Below are positions 7,488 through 14,602 of a stretch of DNA of 64,000 bases, one piece after another. This stretch comes from Longilinea sp964536805 (GTDB taxonomy: Bacteria; Chloroflexota; Anaerolineae; Anaerolineales; Anaerolineaceae), in contig CAZHYQ010000009.1 of NCBI GenBank assembly GCA_964536805.1, forward strand, positions 52,059 to 116,058, in the 5' to 3' direction. The position numbers and the translations under genes were made by a program. Numbering within the stretch: position 1 is the stretch's first letter; the number at the start of each line of letters is the position of its first letter. Under the pieces are notes generated by a model, which was not told the origin of the DNA, did no database searches, and worked only from the letters and a program-made list of their open reading frames with translations.

Positions 7488-10400
7488 TTATTTGGCAAGG
7501 AACGGCAGGAACAGGTATCCCTTGACGTCCAACGGGACAATGTAGGATTGTCCAGATCCAGGTTTACCGTTGTAATCAAACAGCATGATCCCTTCCGGTT
7601 TCACTTTGAAGTAAGTGGGCAGGTCGTTGAGCAATGCCATCAGGGAGACCGTGTCGCCGCCGACCGGGGCGTCATCCGAGGTACCGCTCATGAAGGGCGA
7701 CGTCAGGGTGTCGAAGGTTCCAAGCGGGCCGTCATCCACACCGCCTGCCTGATCATAGGTGACGACGGAGTAGTCGAAGTAGGGGTTGGAATCATTGAAG
7801 CCGTCGTATGCATCCGGCAGGTACCATTCCATGTAGCCTGAATTGTAATCAGCATAGATGGTATAGGGACTGCCAAGGTAGGCAATGCCGGAGGCAATAT
7901 CGACCTGGATGACTACCCAGGTGTTGTTGGTGGTCGCTCCGGTGAGCCAGCCGTAGTTGAAGTTGAAGAAGGTGTAATCTTCGGTGCCGTCCTGATCCAC
8001 GTCCATGTACATGTCGGCTTCGCTGTAGTACGGCTGCGGGGTATGCACGCCGCCCCAGAAGCTGAAGGCAACTCCTAGCAAATTGCCATTCGCATCCGGG
8101 CCGAGAGAGTCCATGCCAACCGCGCGCAAGTCTCCGCGATCCAGTACCGTGCTGTCATTCGGGTCGGAGCCAACCATGGTCCAGGGGTACAGGCTGGAGG
8201 TCGTCGGGCCGGCAACATTAAAGTCAACCATGGCCATATTCGAGCCGTCCATGTTGAGCGTGGTCTGGCCGCCTGCCACTTCGCTCAGCACGTTGTAGGG
8301 ACGCGGGACAAAGTAGAACGGCACGCGCAAGACCTTACCGCCGCCGCGCGGGGTAAAGAACACGAAACCGTAATACTCTTCCTGCAGGTTGTAATTCAGC
8401 ACAACCGCAGCCGGGTGGAGGATCAAAATGGCGGGTACGGCCACCGATCCGCCGGCCGCTACGGTGACCGAGGGCGGCAGCGCCAGGCTGGCAGCGAAAT
8501 CGGGCTTCGTGTCGGTAAACGCCACGCTGATGTCATAGGTCTTGGAGGCGGTATCCAGGTTCTGCACGGTGATGTGTTTGGTCTCTGGAACCACATAATC
8601 GTCGACCTGATTGGCAAACTCAACCACGCCCCAGCTCAGGCTGACAAGCTTGGGGTCGCCAATGGCGAGGGACTTGGTAAAGACCGCGTCATAAGCGTTC
8701 ACCCGGCCAGCGCCGGTGCGCGGCACAACCCGGTAGGCGGCAGCGTCGGCCGTATTCAGATCATCGGCGGTATCCATCATGGCTGCCTTGATCTGCTCGG
8801 AGGTCCAGGTGGGGTGCGCCTGTTTCATCAGCGCAGCCACGCCGGCCACATGCGGAGCAGCCATCGAGGTGCCATTCAAGCTCAAGCCTTCATTGCCTGT
8901 GCCCATGCCAGCCGCAAAGATGGCCACGCCAGGAGCCGTGATTTCGGGTTTGAGTTTGGCGTCAAAGCCGCGCGGTCCGCGGCTGGAGAAGGAAGCCACC
9001 GTGTCCGGCAGACCGTAAGCAAATGTCGTTGTCGCTGAATCCGGTCCAACCGTCACTGTGGTGTTATGGGCAGCCTTTAGCAAGAGGCCGTAGCTGCGCA
9101 GGGTATGTCCGGAGGGCAGTGTCGCGTTCCCGCCAGGCGGATCCGGCAGCGCCATGGCCATGCTGACAAATTCGTTCGCGCTGGAGGCGGCATTGTAGAT
9201 GATGACGCCCACCGCGCCGAGGTCATCAGCGTTCTGAACTTTCACGGAGAAGTTACAGGTACCGCGTTGAATTAATGCGATGGCTCCGGTTAGCGAGCCA
9301 GCCGGAACATCCGTGGTATTGCACAACAAGCCGGTAAATGAACCGTCAATCGCATCCACATCCACCAGGGTACCAGTGACGGCAGGCGCGAAGGGATTGG
9401 CAGGCAAGTAGGGAACCTGCGCCGAAGCGCCGTACTTGACCGTCGGCAGGGTGATGAAACCAGTGGTGCTGGCGGCTACTGAAATGGCAGCGTCCGAAAC
9501 GGCTGGCTGGCCGGTGACATAGGTGCTGTTGCCCTCGTTGCCAGCCGAGACCACCACCACGGTGCCCAGGGCTGAAATCTGATCAACAGCCACCTGTTCG
9601 GGATCCGCCGGATCAGCCACGCCCCACGGGGAACCGAGCGACATGTTGATGACATCCACGCGGTCCGTAAGGTCGCCGTCGCCGTTCGGGTCCATCGCCA
9701 TTTCCAGCGCATTCACCACCAGGTTGGTGCTGCCTTCCGCGCCGAAGACTTTGAAGGCATACAGGTTGGCCGCAGGCGCCACGCCCTTGCCAATCACACC
9801 TGGCACGCCAATGCCGGCCGCGGTTGAGGCCACGTGCGTACCATGGCTGTTCTCATCCAACGGGTCCGGATCCGGTACCGGAATTAGCGCAGGACCGGTG
9901 CCGTTGGCATCATAATTGGTGCCGGCAAAATCCCAGCCGCCGACCACCTTGGTCGTCGGGAAGGATCCGGGTTCGATGATGTCCGGATTATTATCGGCAT
10001 AAGCTTGCGCGGTGCCAATGCCGCCAAGGGCAGCATGGGTATAGTCGATGCCGGTGTCGATGATGGCCACATCCACGCCCGCGCCTTCATACGCTTCTGG
10101 AGAATTCCAGACTTCAGGCGCGTGAATCAGCGGAACGCTCGCGCTTAGTGTCGGTTCATACTTCGGGGCCTGGTGGATCGCCTTCACGCCTGGCAGGCTG
10201 CGAAGGCCGTTGAGTTGCCTGCCGGGTACCAGCGCCAGAACGCCATTGTAGACTTTGGTATATTGCCCGAGCACATCACCGCCCACCGCAGCGATCTGCG
10301 CGGTCAGTGGTTCCTGGGCTTTCAGCAATTCTGCAACATAATTTTGTTGGGGGGCTGCTGTCGCCGATTCTGGAGTTTTGCCGTCAGCAAGTAATTTCGA

Positions 10401-10676
10401 GATCAGCGCAGGGGCTGCCATCTCGATGATGACGGCAATCTTCTGATCGGTAAGGTCCCACAATGCCATCGGGACAGGGCCCTTGTTTTGGGCCAAAAAT
10501 TCATCCACCGTCATGCCGCCTTTAAAAGCGTCGATGACTTCCTGTGGAAGTGCTTCATATTGACGTCCAGTTTGCGGAGGAATGGTTGTTTGCGCCTTGG
10601 CGGCGGTCTGCATGGGGGCCAGAAGCATCGCCATCACAACCAATAGTCCAACAACAGTTACGAGGGTCTTGCGCAT
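7488..10676 (-). CDS. Secreted subtilisin-like serine protease (S8) with PA domain
   Basis: This 1062-residue secreted protease has a signal peptide (MRKTLVTVVGLLVVMAMLLA) and an I9-like propeptide to about residue 180. The S8 catalytic domain has Asp207 in VAIIDTGID, His278 in SHGTHVAST, oxyanion Asn380 in VVSAGNEG and Ser604 in LNGTSMAAPHVAG. A protease-associated domain (ALIQRGTCNFSVKVQNADDL) is inserted at about 420-520, between the Asn and the Ser. The C-terminal 400 residues are beta-rich, with fibronectin-like segments and Asp-rich stretches (DVDQDGTEDYTF) that could bind calcium. The protein ends in GYLFLPFLAK, resembling the short LPLV/LPFL-type tails of Chloroflexota secreted proteins; I infer a role in surface anchoring. 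The start is fixed by AAGGAG 6 bases upstream of 10676. It probably degrades extracellular proteins to peptides. Confidence 0.92.
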   Translation of the reverse strand: MRKTLVTVVGLLVVMAMLLAPMQTAAKAQTTIPPQTGRQYEALPQEVIDAFKGGMTVDEFLAQNKGPVPMALWDLTDQKIAVIIEMAAPALISKLLADGKTPESATAAPQQNYVAELLKAQEPLTAQIAAVGGDVLGQYTKVYNGVLALVPGRQLNGLRSLPGVKAIHQAPKYEPTLSASVPLIHAPEVWNSPEAYEGAGVDVAIIDTGIDYTHAALGGIGTAQAYADNNPDIIEPGSFPTTKVVGGWDFAGTNYDANGTGPALIPVPDPDPLDENSHGTHVASTAAGIGVPGVIGKGVAPAANLYAFKVFGAEGSTNLVVNALEMAMDPNGDGDLTDRVDVINMSLGSPWGVADPADPEQVAVDQISALGTVVVVSAGNEGNSTYVTGQPAVSDAAISVAASTTGFITLPTVKYGASAQVPYLPANPFAPAVTGTLVDVDAIDGSFTGLLCNTTDVPAGSLTGAIALIQRGTCNFSVKVQNADDLGAVGVIIYNAASSANEFVSMAMALPDPPGGNATLPSGHTLRSYGLLLKAAHNTTVTVGPDSATTTFAYGLPDTVASFSSRGPRGFDAKLKPEITAPGVAIFAAGMGTGNEGLSLNGTSMAAPHVAGVAALMKQAHPTWTSEQIKAAMMDTADDLNTADAAAYRVVPRTGAGRVNAYDAVFTKSLAIGDPKLVSLSWGVVEFANQVDDYVVPETKHITVQNLDTASKTYDISVAFTDTKPDFAASLALPPSVTVAAGGSVAVPAILILHPAAVVLNYNLQEEYYGFVFFTPRGGGKVLRVPFYFVPRPYNVLSEVAGGQTTLNMDGSNMAMVDFNVAGPTTSSLYPWTMVGSDPNDSTVLDRGDLRAVGMDSLGPDANGNLLGVAFSFWGGVHTPQPYYSEADMYMDVDQDGTEDYTFFNFNYGWLTGATTNNTWVVIQVDIASGIAYLGSPYTIYADYNSGYMEWYLPDAYDGFNDSNPYFDYSVVTYDQAGGVDDGPLGTFDTLTSPFMSGTSDDAPVGGDTVSLMALLNDLPTYFKVKPEGIMLFDYNGKPGSGQSYIVPLDVKGYLFLPFLAK

Positions 10677-11281
10677 ATCATTCTCCTTTGGGATAAGTTT
10701 GAATTCAGCCAGTTTGGGCAAGAGTTGTGGCACAGATCCGGACGGCCTTCAACTGAGAGCCTTCAGGCTGGATTTACCGATGAAACTTCACCAACTACAA
10801 GTTTGTCGCGGACAAAAATCCATGGACTCCTTTTGTCGCAATTTAGCTTGTGGCAACACCCCCTTTCGGTGCGGTGCACAAAAGTATTGATTTGATATGA
10901 GCTTAAGGGCATAACCCAGGCAAGCTCAACCGTAAATAGTGGAATGTATTACAGTGTAAACGAATTGATCCGAAATGGTAGATCAATTCATTATACACGC
11001 ACATAATCGACAATAGATCATTTTTCAAGCGGCAAAAAGCTTCAAAATTCTTAATATTTTCAGAGAATTTAAGTCTGATTATTAAGAAAACATTGGGAGT
11101 ATTCTGGGATGTCTTGACCCAACATGACAACCTGGCGTGACACCCTTCGCCATGACTGCGCACGACGATCCTATTTAAGATACTTCAGGTGGCAGAAAAA
11201 TTGCAACAGGAATAGTCAGCTTAATCAACCTTATAACGGAACGAAACAATAATTTGCCATTTTCGCAGGGGGAAATCGGTC
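10677..11281. other. 605-base intergenic region: subtilase leader and upstream DNA
   Basis: No convincing gene of normal size is seen. The part nearest the subtilase contains a minus-strand leader of about 310 bases if transcription starts after the TATAAT at 10990-10995. Within it is an imperfect hairpin (about 10805-10840) whose loop carries AAAAGGAG and an ATG that would open an 11-codon reading frame (10823 to 10788). Further upstream the DNA is AT-rich and holds no recognisable RNA or protein. The plus-strand gene at 11282 must be transcribed from the right part of this gap, but no clear promoter was found for it. Confidence 0.5.
10962..10995 (-). promoter_or_regulatory. Candidate subtilase -10 box abutting a perfect inverted repeat
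   Basis: On the minus strand a perfect TATAAT (10990-10995) is immediately followed by GAATTGATC, 10 bases, then GATCAATTC (10989-10962), a 9-bp perfect inverted repeat. No good -35 box is seen at the right distance. The repeat would lie at the transcription start and could be an operator or a 5' stem-loop. Confidence 0.45.
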
Positions 11282-11539
11282 ATGAGCATCAAATACAGCG
11301 GTTTAGAAGATCTAAAGGATCATATTTATGAGAATCTCAATTTCATCTGTGATTATCTTGATTTTGAGGAAGTGATTGGCCGGTGTACGATTAAAGATCT
11401 GCATTACGAGGTGGATTGGATTGAAAATACGCTGGATTATGGCGCCTTGCTGGAATTTGACAATATGCTGAATGAGTACCGCGAAGTGAAACAGGCGCAA
11501 ATATTTTCAAAGAGTCCCAGGGCGTGTATGGTTCAATAA
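11282..11539 (+). CDS. Small acidic protein, unknown
   Basis: This 85-residue reading frame encodes a strongly acidic, aromatic-rich protein (NLNFICDYLDFEEVIGRCTI, then DLHYEVDWIENTLDYG) with no membrane segment or signal. I do not recognise it. Two observations support a real gene: an AGGGGG stretch about 9 bases upstream of the ATG, and a textbook terminator 25 bases after the stop on the same strand. Its base composition is richer in A and T than neighbouring genes, which could indicate acquisition or simply a short orphan. Confidence 0.6.
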   Translation: MSIKYSGLEDLKDHIYENLNFICDYLDFEEVIGRCTIKDLHYEVDWIENTLDYGALLEFDNMLNEYREVKQAQIFSKSPRACMVQ

Positions 11540-11563
11540 TTTTCGCACGATCAACACACAACG

Positions 11564-11594
11564 ACCTCTTGCCTGGATCGGCGGGAGGTTTTTT
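11564..11594 (+). terminator. Rho-independent terminator after small acidic gene
   Basis: ACCTCTTGCC (11564-11573) pairs with GGCGGGAGGT (11580-11589) across a 6-base loop, with two G-T pairs. It is followed by six T residues (11589-11594) on the plus strand. Confidence 0.9.
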
Positions 11595-11703
11595 GTTGCC
11601 CGCCTCGCGTTTTTTTACTTCTCCCTTTTTTTGCACCTGTAACGTGATTGCAATTGACCTCCCTTGCTGCAAAACAAGAAAATCAGGAAACAGATATTTC
11701 GGC

Positions 11704-11709
11704 TATAAT
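11704..11709 (+). promoter_or_regulatory. Candidate -10 box for glmS
   Basis: A perfect TATAAT lies 118 bases upstream of the glmS start and downstream of the preceding terminator. No matching -35 hexamer is visible at 16-18 bases, so the call rests on the -10 box and position. The resulting leader would be roughly 110 bases. Confidence 0.4.
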
Positions 11710-11827
11710 CGGGTTTGCTTTGCTAAATCAAACAAGGATCGTAAAATCTCGGAGAATCGGCGAGCGATCTCAGTTTTTTTCTTCACTCCCATTTCCCATG
11801 AATAAGGATTTTTGAGAGGAACTTTAT

Positions 11828-13615
11828 ATGTGCGGTATTTTTGGAATCGTGACCAAAGAAGAACAAACCCTCGGCCCAATTCTGGTGGATGCTGCCCGGC
11901 GGCTCACCTATCGCGGTTACGACTCGGTCGGGGCAGCCACCATCAGCGGCAACCGGATCGATCTTCGCAAGGATGCCGGGCGCGTGGACGACGTTGCCAG
12001 CAAATACAATTTCGCCGAAATGACCGGACAGCGCGGCATCACGCAATTGCGCTGGGCTACCTTTGGCGAACCTTCCCAGGTCAACTCCCAACCGCATCTT
12101 GATTCGGATGGCGATATCGTCGGGGCGCACAACGGTAACGTGGTCAACAATGTCGAACTGCGCCAGCAGTTCATGGCCGAAGGCATGACGGTCCGCTCGC
12201 AAAATGACGGCGAATCGTGCGTACATGCCGTGGAACGATATATCAATCAGGGAAAAGACTTCATCGAAGCCATCCGGCTGGCCTACGGCGACCTGCAAGG
12301 CGATTATGCCTTCGTGATTGGCCGCATCAATGATGACAAGCTCTACGCCATCAAGAAAGGTTCCGGCCTGGTGGTCGGGCTGGGCGACGGCTTCACCTGT
12401 GTGTCATCCGACTTGCCCTCCATCCTGCCGCTCACTAGAGAAGTGATTCGCCTGAACGACGGCGAGATCATCACGCTCTGGCCGGATAAGGTGGAGCTGC
12501 ATGCGGTCAAAGACGGCAGTCTGATCGAGCGCGAACCGGAAACCGTCACCGAGGAAATGAGCGCCGTTCAAAAAGGCGGCTTTGCGCATTTTATGCTGAA
12601 GGAAATCCACGAGCAGCCCGATGTGGCCCGCGAGGTCCTGCATCTGCTGAATAACAACGCGGATATCCAATCCATTCTCGCAAAAATCGAATCTGCCCGG
12701 CATGTTTACCTGGTCGGCTGCGGGACAAGCTACCACGCCTGCCTGGCTGGAGCCGTGTATTTTGCACAATTGGCCAAAAAAGCCGTCATTCCCGTGCTGG
12801 CCACCCAGTTCATCCCGCAATATCTGCCAACCATTGGTCCCGAAGATGTCGGCATTTTTGTCAGCCAGTCGGGCGAAACCAAGGACGTCCTCACCGCGCT
12901 GGAAGGAGCGCAGGCTGCCGGCATGACCTGTTTTGGCCTGGCGAATGTCATCGGCTCCACCCTTTCGCGGGCCACTGCTGCCTGGCTGCCGTTGGGCTGC
13001 GGCTACGAAATCAGCGTGCCGGCCACCAAGACCTTTACCAACCAGGTCATCACCTTTCTCTACCTGGCCACCCGCCTCGGCGGCGGCGACTTCGCACAAC
13101 TCGACCGGCTGCCTGAATTGATGGCCGAGACGATCGTCCTAACCGACCCGCAGGTGAAGGCACTCGTTCCTTCCGTTAATGACTGGAATGACTTTTACTG
13201 CCTGGGGTACGGCGCGACCTACGCCATGGCGCTGGAAGGCGCGCTTAAACTCAAAGAGATCACCTACGCCCACTGTGAAGGCATGTTATCGACCGAATTC
13301 AAACATGGGCCGCTCTCGGCGGTCACCAGGGATTTCCCCATTCTCTTCGTGGCCGGGCCGGAGGATGTGCCGCTGATCGTGAGCGGCATCAATGAAGTCA
13401 CCTGCCGCGGCGGGCGGGCGATTGCCATTGGCGAGTCGGACAGGCGGCTGGACGCAAATGCCAGTACGGTCATTACCATCCCGCGCTCCAACCCGGCCTT
13501 CGCCTCGCTGCTGTCCGTCATCCCGCTGCAACTGCTGTCGTACTACATGGCCGTCGCAAGGGGATACGATCCGGATTTCCCGCGTAATTTGAGCAAAACC
13601 CTGACCGTGGATTAG
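11828..13615 (+). CDS. glmS: Glutamine--fructose-6-phosphate aminotransferase, divergent (GlmS-like)
   Basis: This 595-residue enzyme has the GlmS layout: an N-terminal class II glutaminase domain with catalytic Cys2 (MCGIFGIV) followed by two SIS sugar-isomerase domains (VGCGTSYHACLAG near 297, VSQSGETKDVLTAL near 343, and LKEITYAHCEGML with KHGPLSAV in the second). The C-terminal NLSKTLTVD tail supplies the Lys expected to open the sugar ring. GlmS makes glucosamine-6-phosphate for peptidoglycan and other amino sugars. The sequence departs from most GlmS in the glutaminase: the usual RWATHG is RWATFG, and NAHPH is NSQPH. The usual VDQPRNLAKS region is also shortened. GAGGA lies 7-8 bases before the start. 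A related isomerase is possible, but GlmS is the best fit. Confidence 0.85.
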   Translation: MCGIFGIVTKEEQTLGPILVDAARRLTYRGYDSVGAATISGNRIDLRKDAGRVDDVASKYNFAEMTGQRGITQLRWATFGEPSQVNSQPHLDSDGDIVGAHNGNVVNNVELRQQFMAEGMTVRSQNDGESCVHAVERYINQGKDFIEAIRLAYGDLQGDYAFVIGRINDDKLYAIKKGSGLVVGLGDGFTCVSSDLPSILPLTREVIRLNDGEIITLWPDKVELHAVKDGSLIEREPETVTEEMSAVQKGGFAHFMLKEIHEQPDVAREVLHLLNNNADIQSILAKIESARHVYLVGCGTSYHACLAGAVYFAQLAKKAVIPVLATQFIPQYLPTIGPEDVGIFVSQSGETKDVLTALEGAQAAGMTCFGLANVIGSTLSRATAAWLPLGCGYEISVPATKTFTNQVITFLYLATRLGGGDFAQLDRLPELMAETIVLTDPQVKALVPSVNDWNDFYCLGYGATYAMALEGALKLKEITYAHCEGMLSTEFKHGPLSAVTRDFPILFVAGPEDVPLIVSGINEVTCRGGRAIAIGESDRRLDANASTVITIPRSNPAFASLLSVIPLQLLSYYMAVARGYDPDFPRNLSKTLTVD

Positions 13616-13627
13616 GGTTTCATTACC

Positions 13628-13726
13628 GGGGTCTCCGAAGAGATTTACCTGTCCTCGCATAAGGCTAGGAAACGATCAACCTCAGGATTCGAAGTCCATC
13701 CCTTGGTCCAATAGAGCTACGAGGGC
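13628..13726 (-). pseudogene. Decayed tRNA-Arg copy with insertion in the T arm
   Basis: Read on the minus strand, this segment starts GCCCTCGTAGCTC, keeps the anticodon stem and loop (GGACTTCGAATCC, anticodon TCG) and is clearly related to the intact tRNA-Arg at 14422-14498. The T arm is interrupted by about 27 bases related to the hairpin insert of the 14.3-kb repeats, and the acceptor 3' strand is degenerate (CTCTTCGGAGACCCC instead of CTCTCCGGGGGCGCC), with no CCA. The D stem also has changes. It is not expected to be functional. Confidence 0.8.
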
Positions 13727-13761
13727 GAAACATCTCATTTTTACAAAACCCATAATAAACG

Positions 13762-13791
13762 TGTAGCGGCGGGTCGCGACCCGCCGCTACA
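13762..13791. repeat. 30-bp perfect palindrome, copy 1
   Basis: A perfect 30-base palindrome with arms TGTAGCGGCGGGTCG and its complement. It differs from copy 2 at 14534 by one base per arm. It lies between the lipoprotein gene and the decayed tRNA, at the same relative place as copy 2 lies to the intact tRNA. No T-run follows on either strand, so a classical terminator is unlikely. It resembles a REP-type extragenic palindrome. Confidence 0.85.
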
Positions 13792-13808
13792 TAAATTAAC
13801 CCAAGTAG

Positions 13809-14264
13809 CTACCTTAGAGAAGCAGTAGGAGTCATAGGTTCGGGAGGTTGATGGCCCATCAGAGATGCAGGAGGAAAAGAGGAGTAGATAATATCTCCAT
13901 AAGAGAGCGGTATGGCGGTTGGAAAAACTGCCGGATCAAGTAAGTATTCGTCCCAAGTGCCATTGCATCGGTATACACGAGCAACCATCTTATCTTCGTA
14001 TGGTAACTCAGGACTTAGGTCAATGTAGTCAGGTGTTGGGTAAGGGGTGAGGGTAATCGGAACTGATGAAGGAAAGGTATGCTGTGTCGTCGGATTTGGG
14101 GTTGCTGTGGGGGGACGAGGATCAAGGGTAGGGGTTGGCGGCAGCGGCATACAATCCGCTGGACGGGTCCTGTCAAAAGGATCCCTTTGAACAGAAGGAG
14201 GGGTTGCGATACAGCCTACAAGAACGAGGAGGCAAAGGATGGGGAAAACCTGGATTACGCGCAT
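13809..14264 (-). CDS. Small Pro/Thr-rich lipoprotein, unknown function
   Basis: This 151-residue predicted lipoprotein has a signal sequence ending in LLVLVGC, with the lipid-bearing Cys at 18 (another Cys at 11 is less likely). The Cys is followed by a low-complexity linker rich in Pro and Thr (PPTPTLDPRPPTATPNPTTQ). The folded part is short, around YEDKMVARVYRCNGTWDEYL, and matches no family I know. GAGGG 4 bases before the ATG at 14264 supports the start. The gene lies between two copies of a duplicated tRNA-Arg segment, so it may be cargo left by whatever rearranged this locus. It has no obvious link to the nuo operon upstream. Confidence 0.7.
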   Translation of the reverse strand: MRVIQVFPILCLLVLVGCIATPPSVQRDPFDRTRPADCMPLPPTPTLDPRPPTATPNPTTQHTFPSSVPITLTPYPTPDYIDLSPELPYEDKMVARVYRCNGTWDEYLLDPAVFPTAIPLSYGDIIYSSFPPASLMGHQPPEPMTPTASLR

Positions 14265-14277
14265 CGTACCCTCGGCA

Positions 14278-14424
14278 ATTACTTTGACGCCCCGGAGAGA
14301 TTTGCCTGTCCTGGCTTTTGCCAGGAAACGCTCAACCTCTGGGCAGTAACTTTGGCGCCCCCGGAGAGATTTGCCTGTCCTGGCTTTTGCCAGGAAACGC
14401 TCAACCTCTGGGCAGTTACTTTGG
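14278..14424 (-). repeat. Tandem 69-bp repeats made of tRNA-Arg 3' half plus hairpin insert
   Basis: Two tandem units with a 69-base period follow the intact tRNA-Arg on the minus strand. Each carries the sequence from the 3' side of the anticodon stem through the acceptor end (CTCTCCGGGGGCGCC) and a 10-base tail, AAAGTTACTG. In each, the T stem-loop holds an insert containing the hairpin TCCTGGC-TTTT-GCCAGGA (14309-14326 and 14378-14395). The intact tRNA itself lacks the insert. The second unit from the tRNA has lost one C and carries minor changes. Confidence 0.9.
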
Positions 14425-14498
14425 CGCCCCCGGAGAGATTTGAACTCTCAACCTCTGGATTCGAAGTCCATCACTCTGTCCAATTGAGCTACGAGGGC
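14422..14498 (-). tRNA. tRNA-Arg (anticodon TCG), CCA encoded
   Basis: The minus strand folds as a complete tRNA of 77 bases. The acceptor stem is GCCCTCG with CGGGGGC (one G-T pair), and the D arm is GCTC...GAGT. The anticodon loop is CTTCGAA, so anticodon TCG reads CGA arginine codons. The T arm is GAGAG-TTCAAAT-CTCTC, followed by discriminator G and an encoded CCA. The outermost anticodon-stem pair is A-G mismatched. Repeats of its 3' half lie immediately downstream. Confidence 0.93.
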
Positions 14499-14509
14499 GG
14501 AACAGGGCT

Positions 14510-14515
14510 ATTTTA
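14510..14515 (-). promoter_or_regulatory. Candidate extended -10 of tRNA-Arg
   Basis: On the minus strand TGGTAAAAT gives an extended -10 box (TG, one base, TAAAAT) 11 bases upstream of the mature tRNA 5' end. No good -35 is seen because the 30-bp palindrome occupies part of that region. Confidence 0.4.
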
Positions 14516-14533
14516 CCACACCCCCAATAAACC

Positions 14534-14563
14534 TGTAGTGGCGGGTCGCGACCCGCCACTACA
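14534..14563. repeat. 30-bp perfect palindrome, copy 2
   Basis: A perfect 30-base palindrome (arms TGTAGTGGCGGGTCG) between the end of nuoN and tRNA-Arg. It is the counterpart of the palindrome at 13762-13791. On the minus strand it is not followed by a T-run, so it is at best a weak nuo-operon terminator. Compensating changes in both arms (C to T and G to A) relative to copy 1 suggest that the structure is kept. Confidence 0.85.
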
Positions 14564-14602
14564 AAAAATATCCCAAAACACTACATTCCTGGAATAATTA
14601 GA

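Noticed and set aside
13762..13791. Palindrome as a factor-independent terminator of the lipoprotein gene
   Set aside because: There is no T-run after the stem on the minus strand, and the palindrome has no loop. Kept as a repeat instead.
14278..14424. CRISPR-like array
   Set aside because: Only two units with no unique spacers. They are tRNA-derived tandem repeats.
14079..14597. Plus-strand frame of 172 codons with internal repeats
   Set aside because: The protein repeats come from the tRNA-derived 69-bp units. The frame runs through the tRNA and antisense to the lipoprotein gene.
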